Shown here: in pieces, positions 36,334 through 47,824 of the stretch
Layout: every line of letters begins with the position of its first letter
Position numbering within the stretch: the first letter of the stretch is position 1
NCBI GenBank assembly: GCA_020650975.1
Contig: JAIPMN010000565.1
Coordinates: forward strand, 21,290 to 85,289
Length of the DNA: 64,000 bases
Source of the DNA: Apostichopus californicus
Taxonomy: Eukaryota; Echinodermata; Holothuroidea; Aspidochirotida; Stichopodidae
Direction: 5' to 3'
Notes under the pieces: generated by a model
Database searches by the model: none
Told to the model about the DNA's origin: nothing
What the model saw: only the letters and a program-made list of their open reading frames with translations
Made by a program: the position numbers and the translations under genes

Positions 36334-38507
36334 TATGGAACGCGGAAAGGGTCAACGTGAGGCGCCGTCCACTCAGAAATGGTCGTTCACCCAGAAACCG
36401 TCCACTTTGAGATCGCCGCTCAAATGCAAGCAGCCGTCCATTTTGAAATCGCCGTTTAACGTGAGGCGCCGTCCACTTAGAGATGGCCGTTGATACACAG
36501 ACCGTCTAATCAGAGATTGCCGCGCAAACACACCCAACTTTTCGGGAACCGTCCATTCAGAAATGGCCGTTGACTTAGAAACCGTCGCGACTGAGAAATG
36601 GTCGTGATTCAGAAATCGTCCATTCAGAGATTGTTCACTCAGAGATCGTCGTCTCAGAGATCGTCCATTTGAGTGACAGCCAAACTTGCATATATATATC
36701 GTGGGCGGGGCGTGAACTTTTCAATCACAGAGTCGAGGTGCGTCGACCGTTCGCACTCGTACTCGTTCATTGAATTTTCAATCACAAATTTAAATAGATC
36801 AAAACGATGATATACAACTCGAGGAATTTGTGAAAATCGGTTTCACTGACAACAGAAGAACGGCAGATATGCTTGATTGCAGTGAATCAACTGTTAAAAG
36901 GAGGCGTGCTTCTTGAGGCCTCTGGAAAAAAGATGGATCTTTCGCAATACAAACCTAACGTTAGTATGATGAGTGTATGATTACGGTGCTGGTATTCCTC
37001 AGCTTGCGGCCAATCCCTAATACTAGACTTGACCCTCATACTCGTTTGTTTTGATCCATTTCATTCAGTATCGGTTCGTACTCAATCTTCGGGAGTTTGT
37101 GCATGTTGAGACGACGTACAATTAAGCCCGTTAGTATTTTTAATTAATAATTCGTGATTACCAGTTGTAATTTTCCCCAAAAAATTATTGATTTGTTAGA
37201 ACGAATTATAATTTTGCTGTTAAGAAATACTTTTATGTTTTAATGAAATATTACTTGTTAAAAATGAGTTATTACTTCATAATTATGAAATTTTAATTTG
37301 TAACAATTTATGTCGTATTAATAAGTACAACACATGAAGAATTTTTAACATGCAATTATAAACATTTTTATTTCATACGAGTTGTAATTTCTTTAAATGA
37401 TTATTGATTTGTTAATACAATTTATTTGTTTTAATGATATGCTATTACATTTGTCATGAAACGTTACTTGGTAACACTGAATTTACTAATTCATAATAAG
37501 GGATCATTAAGTGTTTACAATGTTTGAAAATTTGTAACAGCTAGTGGAATTACTATTGTGTAATGCCTATAGTATTTCATAGTTACAATTTATTAATTCA
37601 TTATTGTAAATTAAAAATTAAATGTTAACATTTGTAGTTACCAGGGTTAACAGTTATGATCATCTATGGTCATCATCGACACACATCACATTTTTCCATT
37701 GCCAAGAATATGTTAATTTTGATGCTCAGTTACTGAAGGCATCACTTTCTTTTATTTTGACAAATGCTGAGCACATGGAAGGTCAAATCTCGGACAAATT
37801 GATTAGACCAATGAAAAAAAAACTGGCCCTAGCGACGTATGTTATTACTTTCCAAATTAGTTATTCATGTTTGTCTATGAGTTGCCTGTTCCCTTTCGAA
37901 GTTGAGGGAAACTTCTTCGGCATTTTCGACCGCCAACGTGTGGATTATTTCTTCCATCTTATTTCTTTTGGATTCTGGAAACTTTCATTGCATGTGGTCT
38001 TCGGTGTACCGAGACGAAATTACTCTCCTGAAAAAGGGAGGGGCGCCGCAGGGACGACTTGAATGAGCCGGGAACAACAGCGTTCTACTGTAACAGCTCG
38101 GTGTACGTTACTGGGCGGGAGCACAGCCGTACATAGTCCGCACCCACTTATTGCATACGTATATAGCCATTGTAAAGGGAGGACGAATTCTAAGTAGGCG
38201 GGGCTCAGCATCGACCGGCGATTTGTAAGTGGACGATTTCTGAGTCAACGGCCATTTCTGAATGAACGGTTTCTGTACTTCAACGGCGATTTCAAAATGG
38301 GCGGCTGCTGCATTTGAGCAACGATCTCTGAGTGGACGGTCTCTGAGTGGACAACCATCTCTGAGTGGACGGCGCCTCACGTTAAACGGCAATTTCTAAG
38401 TGGGCGGCTGCTTGCATTTGAGCGGCGATCTCTAAGTGAACGGTCTCTAGGTGAACGACCATTTCTAAGTGGACGGCGCCTCACGTTGACCCTTTCCGCG
38501 TTCCATA
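36334..38507. mobile_element. Foldback (TU-like) DNA transposon, 2174 bp
   Basis: The ends are exact inverted copies beginning TATGGAACGCGGAAAGGGTC and AACGTGAGGCGCCGTCCACT, flanked on both sides by CAGGTG (36328-36333 and 38508-38513), a probable 6-bp target duplication. The arms (about 36334-36675 and 38210-38507) are not simple TIRs. They are arrays of a 14-18 bp motif such as CGTCCACTCAGAAATGG or CGTTCACTTAGAGATC, repeated about 17 times per arm with variation. The middle is unrelated AT-rich DNA. It has a short helix-turn-helix-like reading (36806-36916: FTDNRRTADMLD, SESTVKRRR) that stops at once. Arms of short tandem repeats are the mark of Drosophila FB and sea-urchin TU elements. No intact transposase is present. 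Confidence 0.85.
36806..36916 (+). pseudogene. Helix-turn-helix remnant inside the foldback element
   Basis: A 36-codon frame reads DDIQLEEFVKIGFTDNRRTA, then DMLDCSESTVKRRRAS and a stop. The spacing of hydrophobics and the C-terminal Arg cluster look like the N-terminal HTH of a transposase or integrase-type protein. No start codon or flanking domains are visible. It may be what remains of the element's own enzyme gene. Low confidence. Confidence 0.3.
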
Positions 38508-38990
38508 CAGGTGAACCAGTCTGACCTTTCTGTTCCTATTGTAAAGTGGTGATCTGTCATGTGAACAGGAAACAGCCCCGAATCTTTCTCCAAACTGCAA
38601 AAAATCTTGTGAACTTTTAGTTCCAATCGGTCATACGAAATCCATATTACAAAACCAAGTATTACCATTTCCAACACATATTGCAATTTTACAGAATAAT
38701 AAAAACTAGAGCTCACTTTTAAATTTTACTTTAGCTAGACAGCTGTTTATTTCAAAGACTAAAAGAAATCATTCCTTAATTACATTTATTTCAATTTCAT
38801 TCATCAGTTTTTTTTATTTATTCAAGTCTCATTATTCCTAGCCGGACGATTACCTCGGACTCACTTTTTGGTTTACCTATGGATCTCTCTCATAACAGTT
38901 ATTCTTGATAGAGACTATTTTTAATAATTTGGCAGAGGTCACTTTATTTTATCAGGTCTTTTTACATGATTTGCAGGCTTCTTGACTTAC

Positions 38991-39236
38991 CCTAGCTATC
39001 TTCAGAGCTTTCGCAAGAGCCAGCTCCTTTTCCAAGGCAAATTCATTCTTCAACCGTCTTGTAGTTTCGGCAATTGCTTTCGCCACAGCTTCTTTCTTGA
39101 GTCTCTCACACTCCTCCCACTGAGCTTTCAGAGCATCTTCCTTTTCTTTGGTCAATTTCCACGACAATTTGCTTAATCTTTCCCTCTCAAGTTGATCTCT
39201 GGCTTTTTTTACTCTAAGGGCAGTTTCTTCCGCATT
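38991..39236 (-). CDS. Coiled-coil protein, exon 3, residues 98-179
   Basis: Acceptor TTCTTTGCAG, donor AGG|GTAAGT, 82 codons, phase 0 at both ends. Includes VKKARDQLERERLSKLSW, KAQWEECERLKKEAVAKAIA and FALEKELALAKALKIAR. About half the residues are Lys, Arg or Glu and Ala/Leu fill the heptad core positions. It is one long helix. Confidence 0.88.
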
Positions 39237-39964
39237 CTGCAAAGAAATAAAACAAATTATATTCTTGGACTGTTTATTCCTTCACAGCTTTTTTCTTAAA
39301 TGTATGCTGGTTGTAATGTGTTTCGTTGTATCGCATAGCAAAGTGCTTTGCGCCACAAATGCCACATGATGTATCAACCATAGCCTAACACCAGTGACCC
39401 TCCTGAACATGACCCAACCACGGCATAACATGTTTTGCAAACAGAACCTTGGCGTGTTAAAGCATTATCATAAATACTATTAATGAATGAATGCTAGATG
39501 ATAAAAATATTTACTAAATTATAGCTGTGACTCATCACCACTATTTTCGGACGATTCAACTCTTTTCCAACCAACTTCCATTGCTGGAAACAGCACAGTG
39601 ACTAACAGATATTGTCATTCTTGAAGTACTTCTGTACAAAACTAACCCCTCCCCAATCAACGTAAAAAAAAAAAAAAAATTCTAAATGGAAATAGATTAT
39701 GTCATTTTCATGTAAGTTTAGCAGTGACACATCACAGACAAGGGTCAGGTAGAACTATATGATAGTAAAAAGTATCGAAACAACTTAAGTTTCTGAATAT
39801 CGGACTTCTCTCCGACCAAATTTGATTTTGCTCGGGTCTTGGGACTGGTAACTAGCATCGTGACACGGTTAGCCCCTTTTCCCATCTCAAAAATAAAAAT
39901 AAAAGTAACCAAAAATTTTGAAAGATAACTCTAAAGCTACCAAAAACATTGCAATGTCACTTAC

Positions 39965-40146
39965 TCTCCTAGCTTCTTCTAGTGCTTTTCTCTTCTCATA
40001 TTCTGCTGACCTATGAGCCTTTGCTAACTCTTCCTTCAATCTCTTGTCTGCATTTGCCTGTGTTTCTGCAATCGCACGCTTGACAGCATTCTCCTTTTCC
40101 AAACGAGCCCTCTCATTGGCCTCTTCAAACACCTTTCCTCCAACCT
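39965..40146 (-). CDS. Coiled-coil protein, exon 2, residues 37-97
   Basis: Acceptor ATCCACAG, donor AGA|GTAAGT. Two bases complete Glu37, then 60 codons: VGGKVFEEANERARLEKENA, VKRAIAETQANADKRLKEEL and AKAHRSAEYEKRKALEEARR. The coiled coil starts near residue 42. Confidence 0.88.
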
Positions 40147-41957
40147 CTGTGGATGTATGAATGATTTAGGAAACAAAAACGTGACATAAATTGCATTATT
40201 GATTTAGTATCTTTATCAACTTCAATGACGTTAGAATAGAGTCCATGACCAGAACATAAGCATGATTTTTAATCACCACTTTAGGATTGTATTAAGAATC
40301 GAGCATGGGTTTATGTCTCTGATAGCAAATAAATAAGCCTCAATAATCTTCAATGCTAAGTAAGCAATCAACATCCAAAGATTGGTACCAAAGATCCCAG
40401 TACTGTCCTACTAGCCAAAATTATAAACAGAAAGTTTTCATGAACCATGATGCAGGAACCCCCAACAATAACAGAAAAACCTTAGGTATCTTTAATATTC
40501 ATAGACAAAAGCACTATGAAGTGGTTTGACAGATTGCGTGAAAAAGTTAAATGGCAGGAGGAAAAGTGTGTCTTACTAATATTTAAAATTAGATCTAACA
40601 GTTACTGTAGGTCTACGAATTGAAAGCCTAACTTAGGCCTAGGCTGGGGTATGTTATTCCGATTTCTCAGGGTTGAGATTGGCTTAACAACTGTGCATGG
40701 TTCAATTAGGCTGAGACTCTTCTTAGCACAATTGCAGAATACAATGCAACTAGAAAACATGGATTTTTTAAAACATGTCCTGTAAAACATGCAAATACCT
40801 GAAAATTCCGCCTGGCAGCATATTGCCAGCGGAACCACAGAGCTATTAGCTAACTAATGTTGGAATATATTTCAACAAAAAGCTGTAAACGATGTACTGT
40901 ATGTTGAGTCATTTTCAAAAGCAATTAGTCAAAGAGTGAGTTTGCTAAAATGTATTGCCTCTAAAGATAGACTAGACTGACAGTGACAACGAAGCTACCG
41001 TTTTATAAGGTGTTGTTCACGAGTTGCCTGGTATTCTGTGATTACTCCCTCTTTCTGCAACATTGGGCTGAAAGCAACATATCTGCATCCTTATTCCACT
41101 TATAAACTTTGAAAGGCCAATTCGACTACCACTGGCAAGCCTAGGCAATATGCCTACTTTACTAAGTTTAGTTTGATGACTAGGCCTACTACTGTACTAC
41201 TACTACTATAGTCAGTATTGCGAATTTCGGAACACTGCGAATTTCGGACACCCCTAAGAAATGCACGATTTCACCATGACAACCTACAGGAAGAGCCAAA
41301 TTTCACCAAAAAGTACGAAGCTACAGTTATTTTCTCTCCAAAATGACCCGTGTGCAAGTAAATACTTAAATATTTGTCAATAAAATGACGGAGATCTATG
41401 AAGTCTGTTATAATTACTGAAAGAGCAACTGCGCCACCAATTTTATCACCAGCGCCACACTGTGGGACTGTGTGTCTGAAAATTCACAATATATACTCTA
41501 GCAAAGAAATACCAGTTCCACAATCACAAGAATCTTCTTGGAATACAACATGAAAACAGTTTGCAGGAAAGAAAGTTTGACCGTGTATCGTAATATAACA
41601 CACTTCTCTCACCATATCAAGTACATTTTCAGGTGATTTATACCAGAAGATGTAGTTTTAGGGTGTTTTAAGGCTTAGGTGTCCGGAATTCGAAGTGTCC
41701 ATGCTACTACTGTACAGTAGGCCTACTACTTCTACTTCTAGCCAGACCATGGCATGAATTAAATTAAACCTTGGTTCTAGTACATTCATCTAGGCCATTT
41801 GTCTACGAAACTGTTGTGAACAGGCTATGCCTACCCTATCTAATGAATTACTGTGAAAATGATGTTATTCTAATTTTCAAGTTTAATTTATATGACTCTA
41901 TGAGCATGGTACAAGCAGTGTGAGTTCTGTTAAATAGGCCTAACGTTGAAGGCGTAC
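40147..41957 (-). other. Intron 1 of the coiled-coil gene
   Basis: Phase-1 intron of 1.8 kb with no further coding. It holds the inverted-repeat element at about 41213-41700. Confidence 0.7.
41213..41700. mobile_element. Possible MITE with subterminal inverted repeats
   Basis: The left end has GCGAATTTCGGAACACTGCG and AATTTCGGACACCCCTAAG. The right end has CTTAGGTGTCCGGAATTCGAAGTGTCC, which is the inverse. About 490 bp, non-coding inside. A clear target duplication was not found, so the exact borders and class are open. Confidence 0.5.
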
Positions 41958-42066
41958 CTTCAATGTCAGCATGCCCAATCCGTCTTGTCGATAGAGTTGT
42001 TCTTGTGAGTATTCGTTCCAACAGCTCAAGAGAGTCACCTTGTCGTCGAAGACATCTTTTCGACAT
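41958..42066 (-). CDS. Coiled-coil protein (tentatively C6orf163-like), exon 1
   Basis: The ATG at 42066-42064 has an in-frame TGA a few codons upstream. Residues 1-36 are basic (MSKRCLRRQGDSLELLERIL, then TRTTLSTRRIGHADIE). Donor AAG|GTACGC in phase 1 fits exon 2. The six exons join without a phase error to give 323 residues: basic head (1-36), long Lys/Glu/Arg-rich coiled coil (about 42-245), conserved-looking tail (246-323). There is no signal peptide or membrane segment. Length and layout resemble vertebrate C6orf163 (about 329 residues), a poorly known coiled-coil protein, and I see faint similarity in the helix and tail. This family call is tentative. The gene diverges from TPP2 and probably shares its promoter. 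Confidence 0.75.
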
Positions 42067-42538
42067 TCTTAACTGAAGGTCGTGTTCTCATCTAAGAATA
42101 AGATATGGGCAGATTCAATGAGCTCAGATTTATTATAAATATATTTATAAACAATCAATGTGGTGAAGGACCACTTGCTTATCCCAAAAGTTTATAAACA
42201 TCACCGGCACCGAACACGTATTCAACATATGCACGGAATGCGGAAACAGGCTATAATTAGCAATAGTTTTACTGAATATCTGAATGCACTAGGCTACCGT
42301 GTTATTGCCTCTACTGGTCCACCTGTACTTTACCGTTTATGCACCTGTTCCGCGCCTGTGAACCTGATCGTGTTTGCGACGCTTTGCCATGGTAATGGTG
42401 AATATTCAACACTTAAAAATGAATAATGATCATTTCCAATAATAGAGGGCAGTAAATCCACTACGCCTAACAGCTAGCTAGCTGTCGCCTTGCCCGAGTT
42501 AAGTTAGCAATTTACTATAGTGTAGTAGGGGCCTGAAA
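42067..42538. promoter_or_regulatory. Divergent promoter region between the coiled-coil gene and TPP2
   Basis: The two start codons point away from each other 472 bp apart. The stretch contains both 5' UTRs and has no long open frame that I believe. I see no convincing TATA box at a sensible position. CpG dinucleotides are more frequent here than in the neighbouring introns. A bidirectional housekeeping-type promoter is the simplest reading. Confidence 0.6.
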
Positions 42539-42703
42539 ATGGCGACCGTATTAATTGACAGAGACTTCCCAGTGGAGAATTTGCTGCCCAAAAAAGAGAC
42601 AGGAGCCAGTGCGTTTCTCACCAAATATACCGATTACGATGGTAGAGGCGTAGTTATTGCAATCTTAGACACCGGTGTAGATCCAGGAGCACCAGGTTTG
42701 GAG
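42539..42703 (+). CDS. TPP2: TPP2 (tripeptidyl-peptidase 2), exon 1, residues 1-55
   Basis: The ATG has a strong context (AAAATGG) and an in-frame TAG upstream. Residues include [35 protein letters not shown] and APGLE, close to the N-terminus of TPP2. DTGVD holds the catalytic Asp44 of the subtilisin (S8) triad, at the same number as in human TPP2. Donor GAG|GTAAGT, phase 0. TPP2 is a cytosolic peptidase of about 1250 residues that forms giant spindle complexes and cleaves tripeptides from free N-termini downstream of the proteasome. Eight exons in this window give residues 1 to about 339. The catalytic Ser (near 449 in human) and the C-terminal assembly domains lie to the right of the window. 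All joins keep phase and no break is seen. Confidence 0.97.
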
Positions 42704-44710
42704 GTAAGTAATGCAAACGGACTGGATGGAGGAGGTTCGAACCAGGTGTACCGGTGTTGCGAGACATGCTAGTAAATCAAGTATGGTAGAACACGGTGAT
42801 TTCGCGTGTTCCCTAAATTCGCGTATCGCTACATGTTAACTGTTATGTATGCAGCTCTGGTAGTGTGGTAGACATTGCGTTACTGGGTTCGATGGTCAAA
42901 TTGCAACCACCTTTTAGTCGCAACTTTAATCTACAAAGCTATAACGAAAACGACAAAAATTCCCACAGTGAAACTAAGAATCATCAAGTTTGTATTCTGA
43001 CCTACTTTCATAGAATATGTCACCCATTTAGCGGGAACTAAAGGACATTTTTTCTTGCTTCATGCAGTTTGACTCTCATCCTTTACAAGTATAATTCTCT
43101 TTATTTACAGCGGAATTTGGTCAAAACATCAATGGAATCACATTGCTAAAGTATAGAACTAAACAGCTGAGCAAAATCAGCAAGATGAACATCACTGCTA
43201 TCCAATAAATAAACATTAATGCCCTTACTATCGCAATGTTACCGTATACCATCATAGTGAGTCACATGCTTCAAGTTACATAAAATTTACAATTACAGTG
43301 GCCTACACATGGCATTAAAATTTATTTTCACAAATTAATACAGTCAGTAACATTCATCACAGCACCCTATAGAAAAGTAGTAATTTTGTGTATAAATTGT
43401 GATATTCAAACAAAACACTGAGATTTTTTCACATTTTCGTGAATCTTTCCAGCAACTTTGATCGACTTGAAGTTAGTCTGTTTAAGTTAAGTCATAGTTA
43501 AGCCTTAAGGGCCTATTCCATTTTTTAAGATATTCATATTTGAAAAGAGCCAAAATGCCATCAAAATTCCTTTAAAGCTGAATTGATGAGGACAGTCATC
43601 CTCAGTAAGGGCTTACATATATGGTAATCCAATTGTTTCATAAATTCTCAACCAAAAATGCTTTTGATCAAATTCATATAAATAACAAAACACCTATTTG
43701 ATCATTTCTTTGGTGCATCTTAATTTTTTTTTAATTAATGCCAACCTACTGTAGAAGTTCTTCTTTTTATGTGTTTAGCATCTGACTCTTCTGAGGAACT
43801 GACCATATGTTCTGTGTAAAACAAAACTTAGTACTGTAGACCAGCCACTTTGCTTGATTAGCCTCTGATGTTTAAATTGTCATTTCCCAATAAAATAAAG
43901 TGTTATAATTTACAACTTAGATTAATATATCAGTGGCCTTCAAAGGTCTACAACAATGGCATGTGAAAACTTATAAATTGCATTCTTTAAGAATTTCAGT
44001 TTCTAGACCTACATTCATGATGGTTGTGGACAATGTTGCAGTTGGCTCAAAGACCAGAAGAAAAACATTTACATCTGCATACTTTAATTTGTGGGATTTG
44101 GATATAACATGGGAACTATGTCCTTAACTTTCTGATCAATTATTTGCACATAATGTAATATTTTCAAGTTTAGTCACTGGGAGCTGATACATGTAATTTG
44201 TTTTGGCAGTTGTACATACATACACACATTTTAGACAGAAATCATGTTAATGTTTTATTCCTGGCTACTTATTAATGAGCATCTCAGGGGCAGAATGTAA
44301 ACTGATGCATACATATATAGGTAACTAATAAATAGACCCAACTAGCGTACCAAAAGTGTTTAAACATACAGTATTTACAATATATTTTAACCATGTTTTT
44401 ACTCAGTGACATACTCCATGATATTAAGTTTTCCTCCAGCAGTTCACAAGTTGGGTCTCAACTTGAGGTCCATTGCTGCTTAAGTCATGAGTGTTAAAGG
44501 TATAGGACAGCACTATGAAAAATGATTGTTTTAAGACTTGTCATGCATGTGCACAGAGAAAAGTCATTAGCCTGCTGCTTTCCTATAGTACGACAAGTGT
44601 AACATTGCTCCATAAAGATCAATTTCATACACAGTTATCTCAAAACTGTTTCTATGCGAATACTAGAACTTTGTGATCTAGTTAATGTCCTGAACTAGTT
44701 AATGTCCTGA

Positions 44711-45004
44711 GGATGCCATTTGGTGCAACCGGTAAAGTGTCCACCTTCCAACCATCAGGTTTCCAGTTGAGAAACCCCTCCAGGATCAAGACTGTTCAAC
44801 GCTTGCAGTTTTGCACTATGCAGGCAGCAGTGGTGTTGAGTGGAATGTTCTAATGTCGATATGGTACTTCTGGTTTGAAAACTGGAAGTTGGGCGTTAGT
44901 TCTGTACTTGCACCGGTTTCATGACAACTTTTTTCCGTCTTGACTGCATCACGCCTTTTTTATTTTCTCAGTACTCATCAAAAAGAGGCTTTATATAAAA
45001 CTGG
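44711..45004 (+). mobile_element. tRNA-derived SINE (approximate borders)
   Basis: The head resembles a tRNA gene. TGGTGCAACCGGTAAAGTG stands as box A, CCTTCCAACCATCAGG as the anticodon arm region and AGTTGAGAAACCCC as a mutated box B. An unrelated body follows, then a 3' end GGCTTTATATAAAACTGGGA. It is not a working tRNA, since box B has lost its consensus. A 16-bp duplication CTAGTTAATGTCCTGA lies just before it. Confidence 0.55.
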
Positions 45005-46849
45005 GATTAATGACAGATCCAAAACTTGGATATAGTCTCATACAAACTACTGTAGGCTTGCTAACACCGTGGGATTCACTATTTAAATCTAACTTCTAGA
45101 AATATCTCTTTGAGCAAAACAAAATATGCGTACAGGTAGTTTTCAGTTTGTAAATGTAATGTTAGAAGTAATCTTGTGGTAATGTAATGGACAATTACAT
45201 GTGTACAACACCCAGGTAGATAATTGCAGAAGATTCAGTCGTAATTATTGTATAACTATGGAGACTTTTTCAAACCATATTCATAAGTAAGTCTGTAACT
45301 TCCACAACTAACAAATTTGTATATAGAGCTCAATACACTATTATTATATTGTAACCATTCAAAATTCTGCATACATGTATGTAAGACTATTTGTTTACAG
45401 TATGCCCTAGGCCCTAAACTGTTGAGATTGGCTTTGTCAAAATTATAGAAAAACTGCACCAGCTTTCATATGCAAATGTAGCTGAATGTCTTGTCCAAGT
45501 CAAATATGAAATGCAATTTAACTGTATTCCCATTTGATCAGCATCAAAGTCTTTTGGATACTGAGATCTACGGTACAATGTACTAACAGTGCTTGCTAGA
45601 AAGGCCCTTGTGTTTGCCCCTGAGGTGCTTGTCTGACGAGACAATTGCTTGGCAATCACAAGATTTTTTATCCAGGGAGACCCTGGGACAGCAGAAGGCC
45701 TGCACAATGTCCCTATAAAGGAAATTAAGCGTTCAGATGAGGTGTAATCCGGGACTGAAAGTGTGATTAATTAGCAAGTTCCTTCCTGGTCAAGTTACAA
45801 TCATTTTTGCAAAGACCCCTAGGTTGTTTATTTCATAAATTATTCTCTTTGATCAATGTCATTGCTTCTCAGACTTTAACACTGGTCAAATATTATTTTG
45901 TTTCAAATTTATTTTGTCCAGAGCACATGCACGTAATTTTATAAGTCGCAAAGACAGGAAATTCTGGGGGAGGCAACACATATAAACATGAAGCTGACAG
46001 TTAACATTAACTAGATCTTGAAACACCATATAGTTTGTTTTTCTTTAAAGTAGTGTGTTATATTTTCCAGATAGTCTAAAATTTTGTTGATAATGACATC
46101 TAAGACAAAATATATACTGATTTGCACGGTCATGGCACATTTCCTGATCACCATAGTAGAGCTTGTACAAACTGCAGGACAGTACAACACAGAATCCGAT
46201 GTAAACAACTGAATGGTCACCAAAGCTGATTTTGGTTGTCCAAACAGGAATTTGGTTTGTCTTGGACGATGGGAATAGCATTAAAAAATTGCCCTGACAT
46301 GTCTTTCCAGTGCAGAATATGGAGTACATTAAGTCAATCTAAAGGTTGTTCTATAATATATATTGCCTTCAGTTATTAAATATTAACATCCGAAAACATG
46401 GTTACAGTTCCTGAGGGCCACATACTGGAGGTTCATAATTTTGTAAGTCGTTAGGTCAAACCCACATCATCCTGGCTTTTTGTATGAATTTTATATTTCC
46501 CTTCAAATTTGGTGATATTTTGTGGATGCGTCTGGTAACAGGCATCACGAATGTTGTCAACACAGTAATTCAGCTGTAATTTGTTGGTGTGTCTTTCTTT
46601 ATATAGTATTTAACATGCTGAGTCACAGAGGAGAATCATACAGTATTTCTAAAGAAAATGCTGCAATTTGGTGATTTTTTTGTTGTCCATAAAACATTGA
46701 CAGCTAGGCAAACATATTATCACATTTCAAGGACAAATCAACAGGAAGATTGCAATAATAATGTACAGCTATTTTTAAGAACATCTACTATTTGTGATGA
46801 CATCACATACCACTGTGATCCGTTCCCTGGAAGAATCAAGGGTTTAGCC

Positions 46850-47229
46850 CTGGGGTGGGCAACCTACGGCCCGCGGGCCACATGCGGCCCGCCAGTGATT
46901 TTTTGCAGCCCGTGAGATGTCTCAAAAAAAAAGTAAAAAAAATCAATCTAGTTTACATCATCACAAAAAACTAGCTAGCTGCTTAGAATTTATCGGCACT
47001 AATGATGCTGTCAGGTAGGTCTATTATCACCAATTATCAACTGTACTGCTTTGACATTATGTTTTGTGAATACAGATTAAGTACACAGTACACACACCTA
47101 TTACTTGAAAGTCCTCGGAATCAAAGGTTCGAAATCAACAGCAGGTCGTTGGTTACAGGTAGGTGCGGCCCAGTCAATTTCTCACCCCTTATATCTGGCC
47201 CATTGATTCAAAAAGGTTGCCCACTCCTG
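46850..47229. mobile_element. hAT-type MITE, 380 bp, with 8-bp target duplication
   Basis: The TIRs are CTGGGGTGGGCAACCT on the left and, reverse-complemented, CAGGAGTGGGCAACCT on the right. The 8 bp outside are GTTTAGCC (46842-46849) and GTTTAGCT (47230-47237), 7 of 8 identical, as expected for hAT. Subterminal GCGGCCCGC/GCGGGCC words are typical of this MITE type. No transposase. A 77-codon open frame inside it is chance. Confidence 0.85.
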
Positions 47230-47465
47230 GTTTAGCTGTTCAAAGTACTACAGGTTGCATTTAATCAAGCATATGGAGTTAGGCATTTAGATATTGAGAT
47301 TTATAGGTTTGTCAACTAACTGTGTGGAATGTTTGAAGTGATGATGTTAGGTACAAAATTAATTTTAATATGTTGTAAACACTGCTAGCAGTCCAAGTTA
47401 AGTTTCATGAACACTTTCAAGTTTTCAAGAAATGACCCTTTAATCCTCTGACACTCATCAATTAA

Positions 47466-47824
47466 AGGTATTGAAGACTCGCCCCAAACCGCGTGCCGGG
47501 CTCTGAAAAAGTTAACTTTCCGTTGCTTGCAAGTGAAGTTTTCTGCTTGTCGCTACAAATTCAGACATTAATGAAACGTGATACGTTGTTATCTTTAGCT
47601 GGACAGGAGATGTCCATCGCTGTATTGTTTGTGCACTGTGCTGTGGGTTTTGACCGCAGCTGTATGTACTGACTGTACACTAGTATCTAATTACCAAAGA
47701 TAGCAAGTTGTGTGCGTATTTTCTGGGATCGATGGTGGTGTCTAACAATTCTGTTGCACCTCATTCGAAACTAGGTCAGATTACCGGCATTAGACGTTTC
47801 TTTGTGCGCGAGTCTTCACACCCT
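47466..47824. mobile_element. piggyBac-like MITE, 359 bp, TTAA target site
   Basis: Flanked by TTAA at 47462-47465 and 47825-47828. The ends read AGGTATTGAAGACTCG and, reverse-complemented from the right, AGGGTGTGAAGACTCG. Duplicated TTAA plus short TIRs is the piggyBac signature. The interior is non-coding and richer in CpG than its surroundings. Confidence 0.7.

Larger units (their letters stand above)
36239..38990 (-). other. Intron 3 of the coiled-coil gene, mostly a transposon
   Basis: About 2.75 kb, of which 2174 bp is the foldback-type element at 36334-38507. Without it the intron would be under 600 bp, which fits the gene's other introns. Confidence 0.75.

Noticed and set aside
37622-38062. 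146-codon open frame in the core of the foldback element
   Set aside because: It is Phe/Ser/Leu-rich in AT-rich DNA with no recognisable domain, and the last part runs into the arm. It could be a remnant but cannot be supported as a gene.
42730-42772. Extension of the TPP2 exon 1 frame beyond 42703
   Set aside because: A consensus donor GAG|GTAAGT and the match to the next exon show this is intron read-through.
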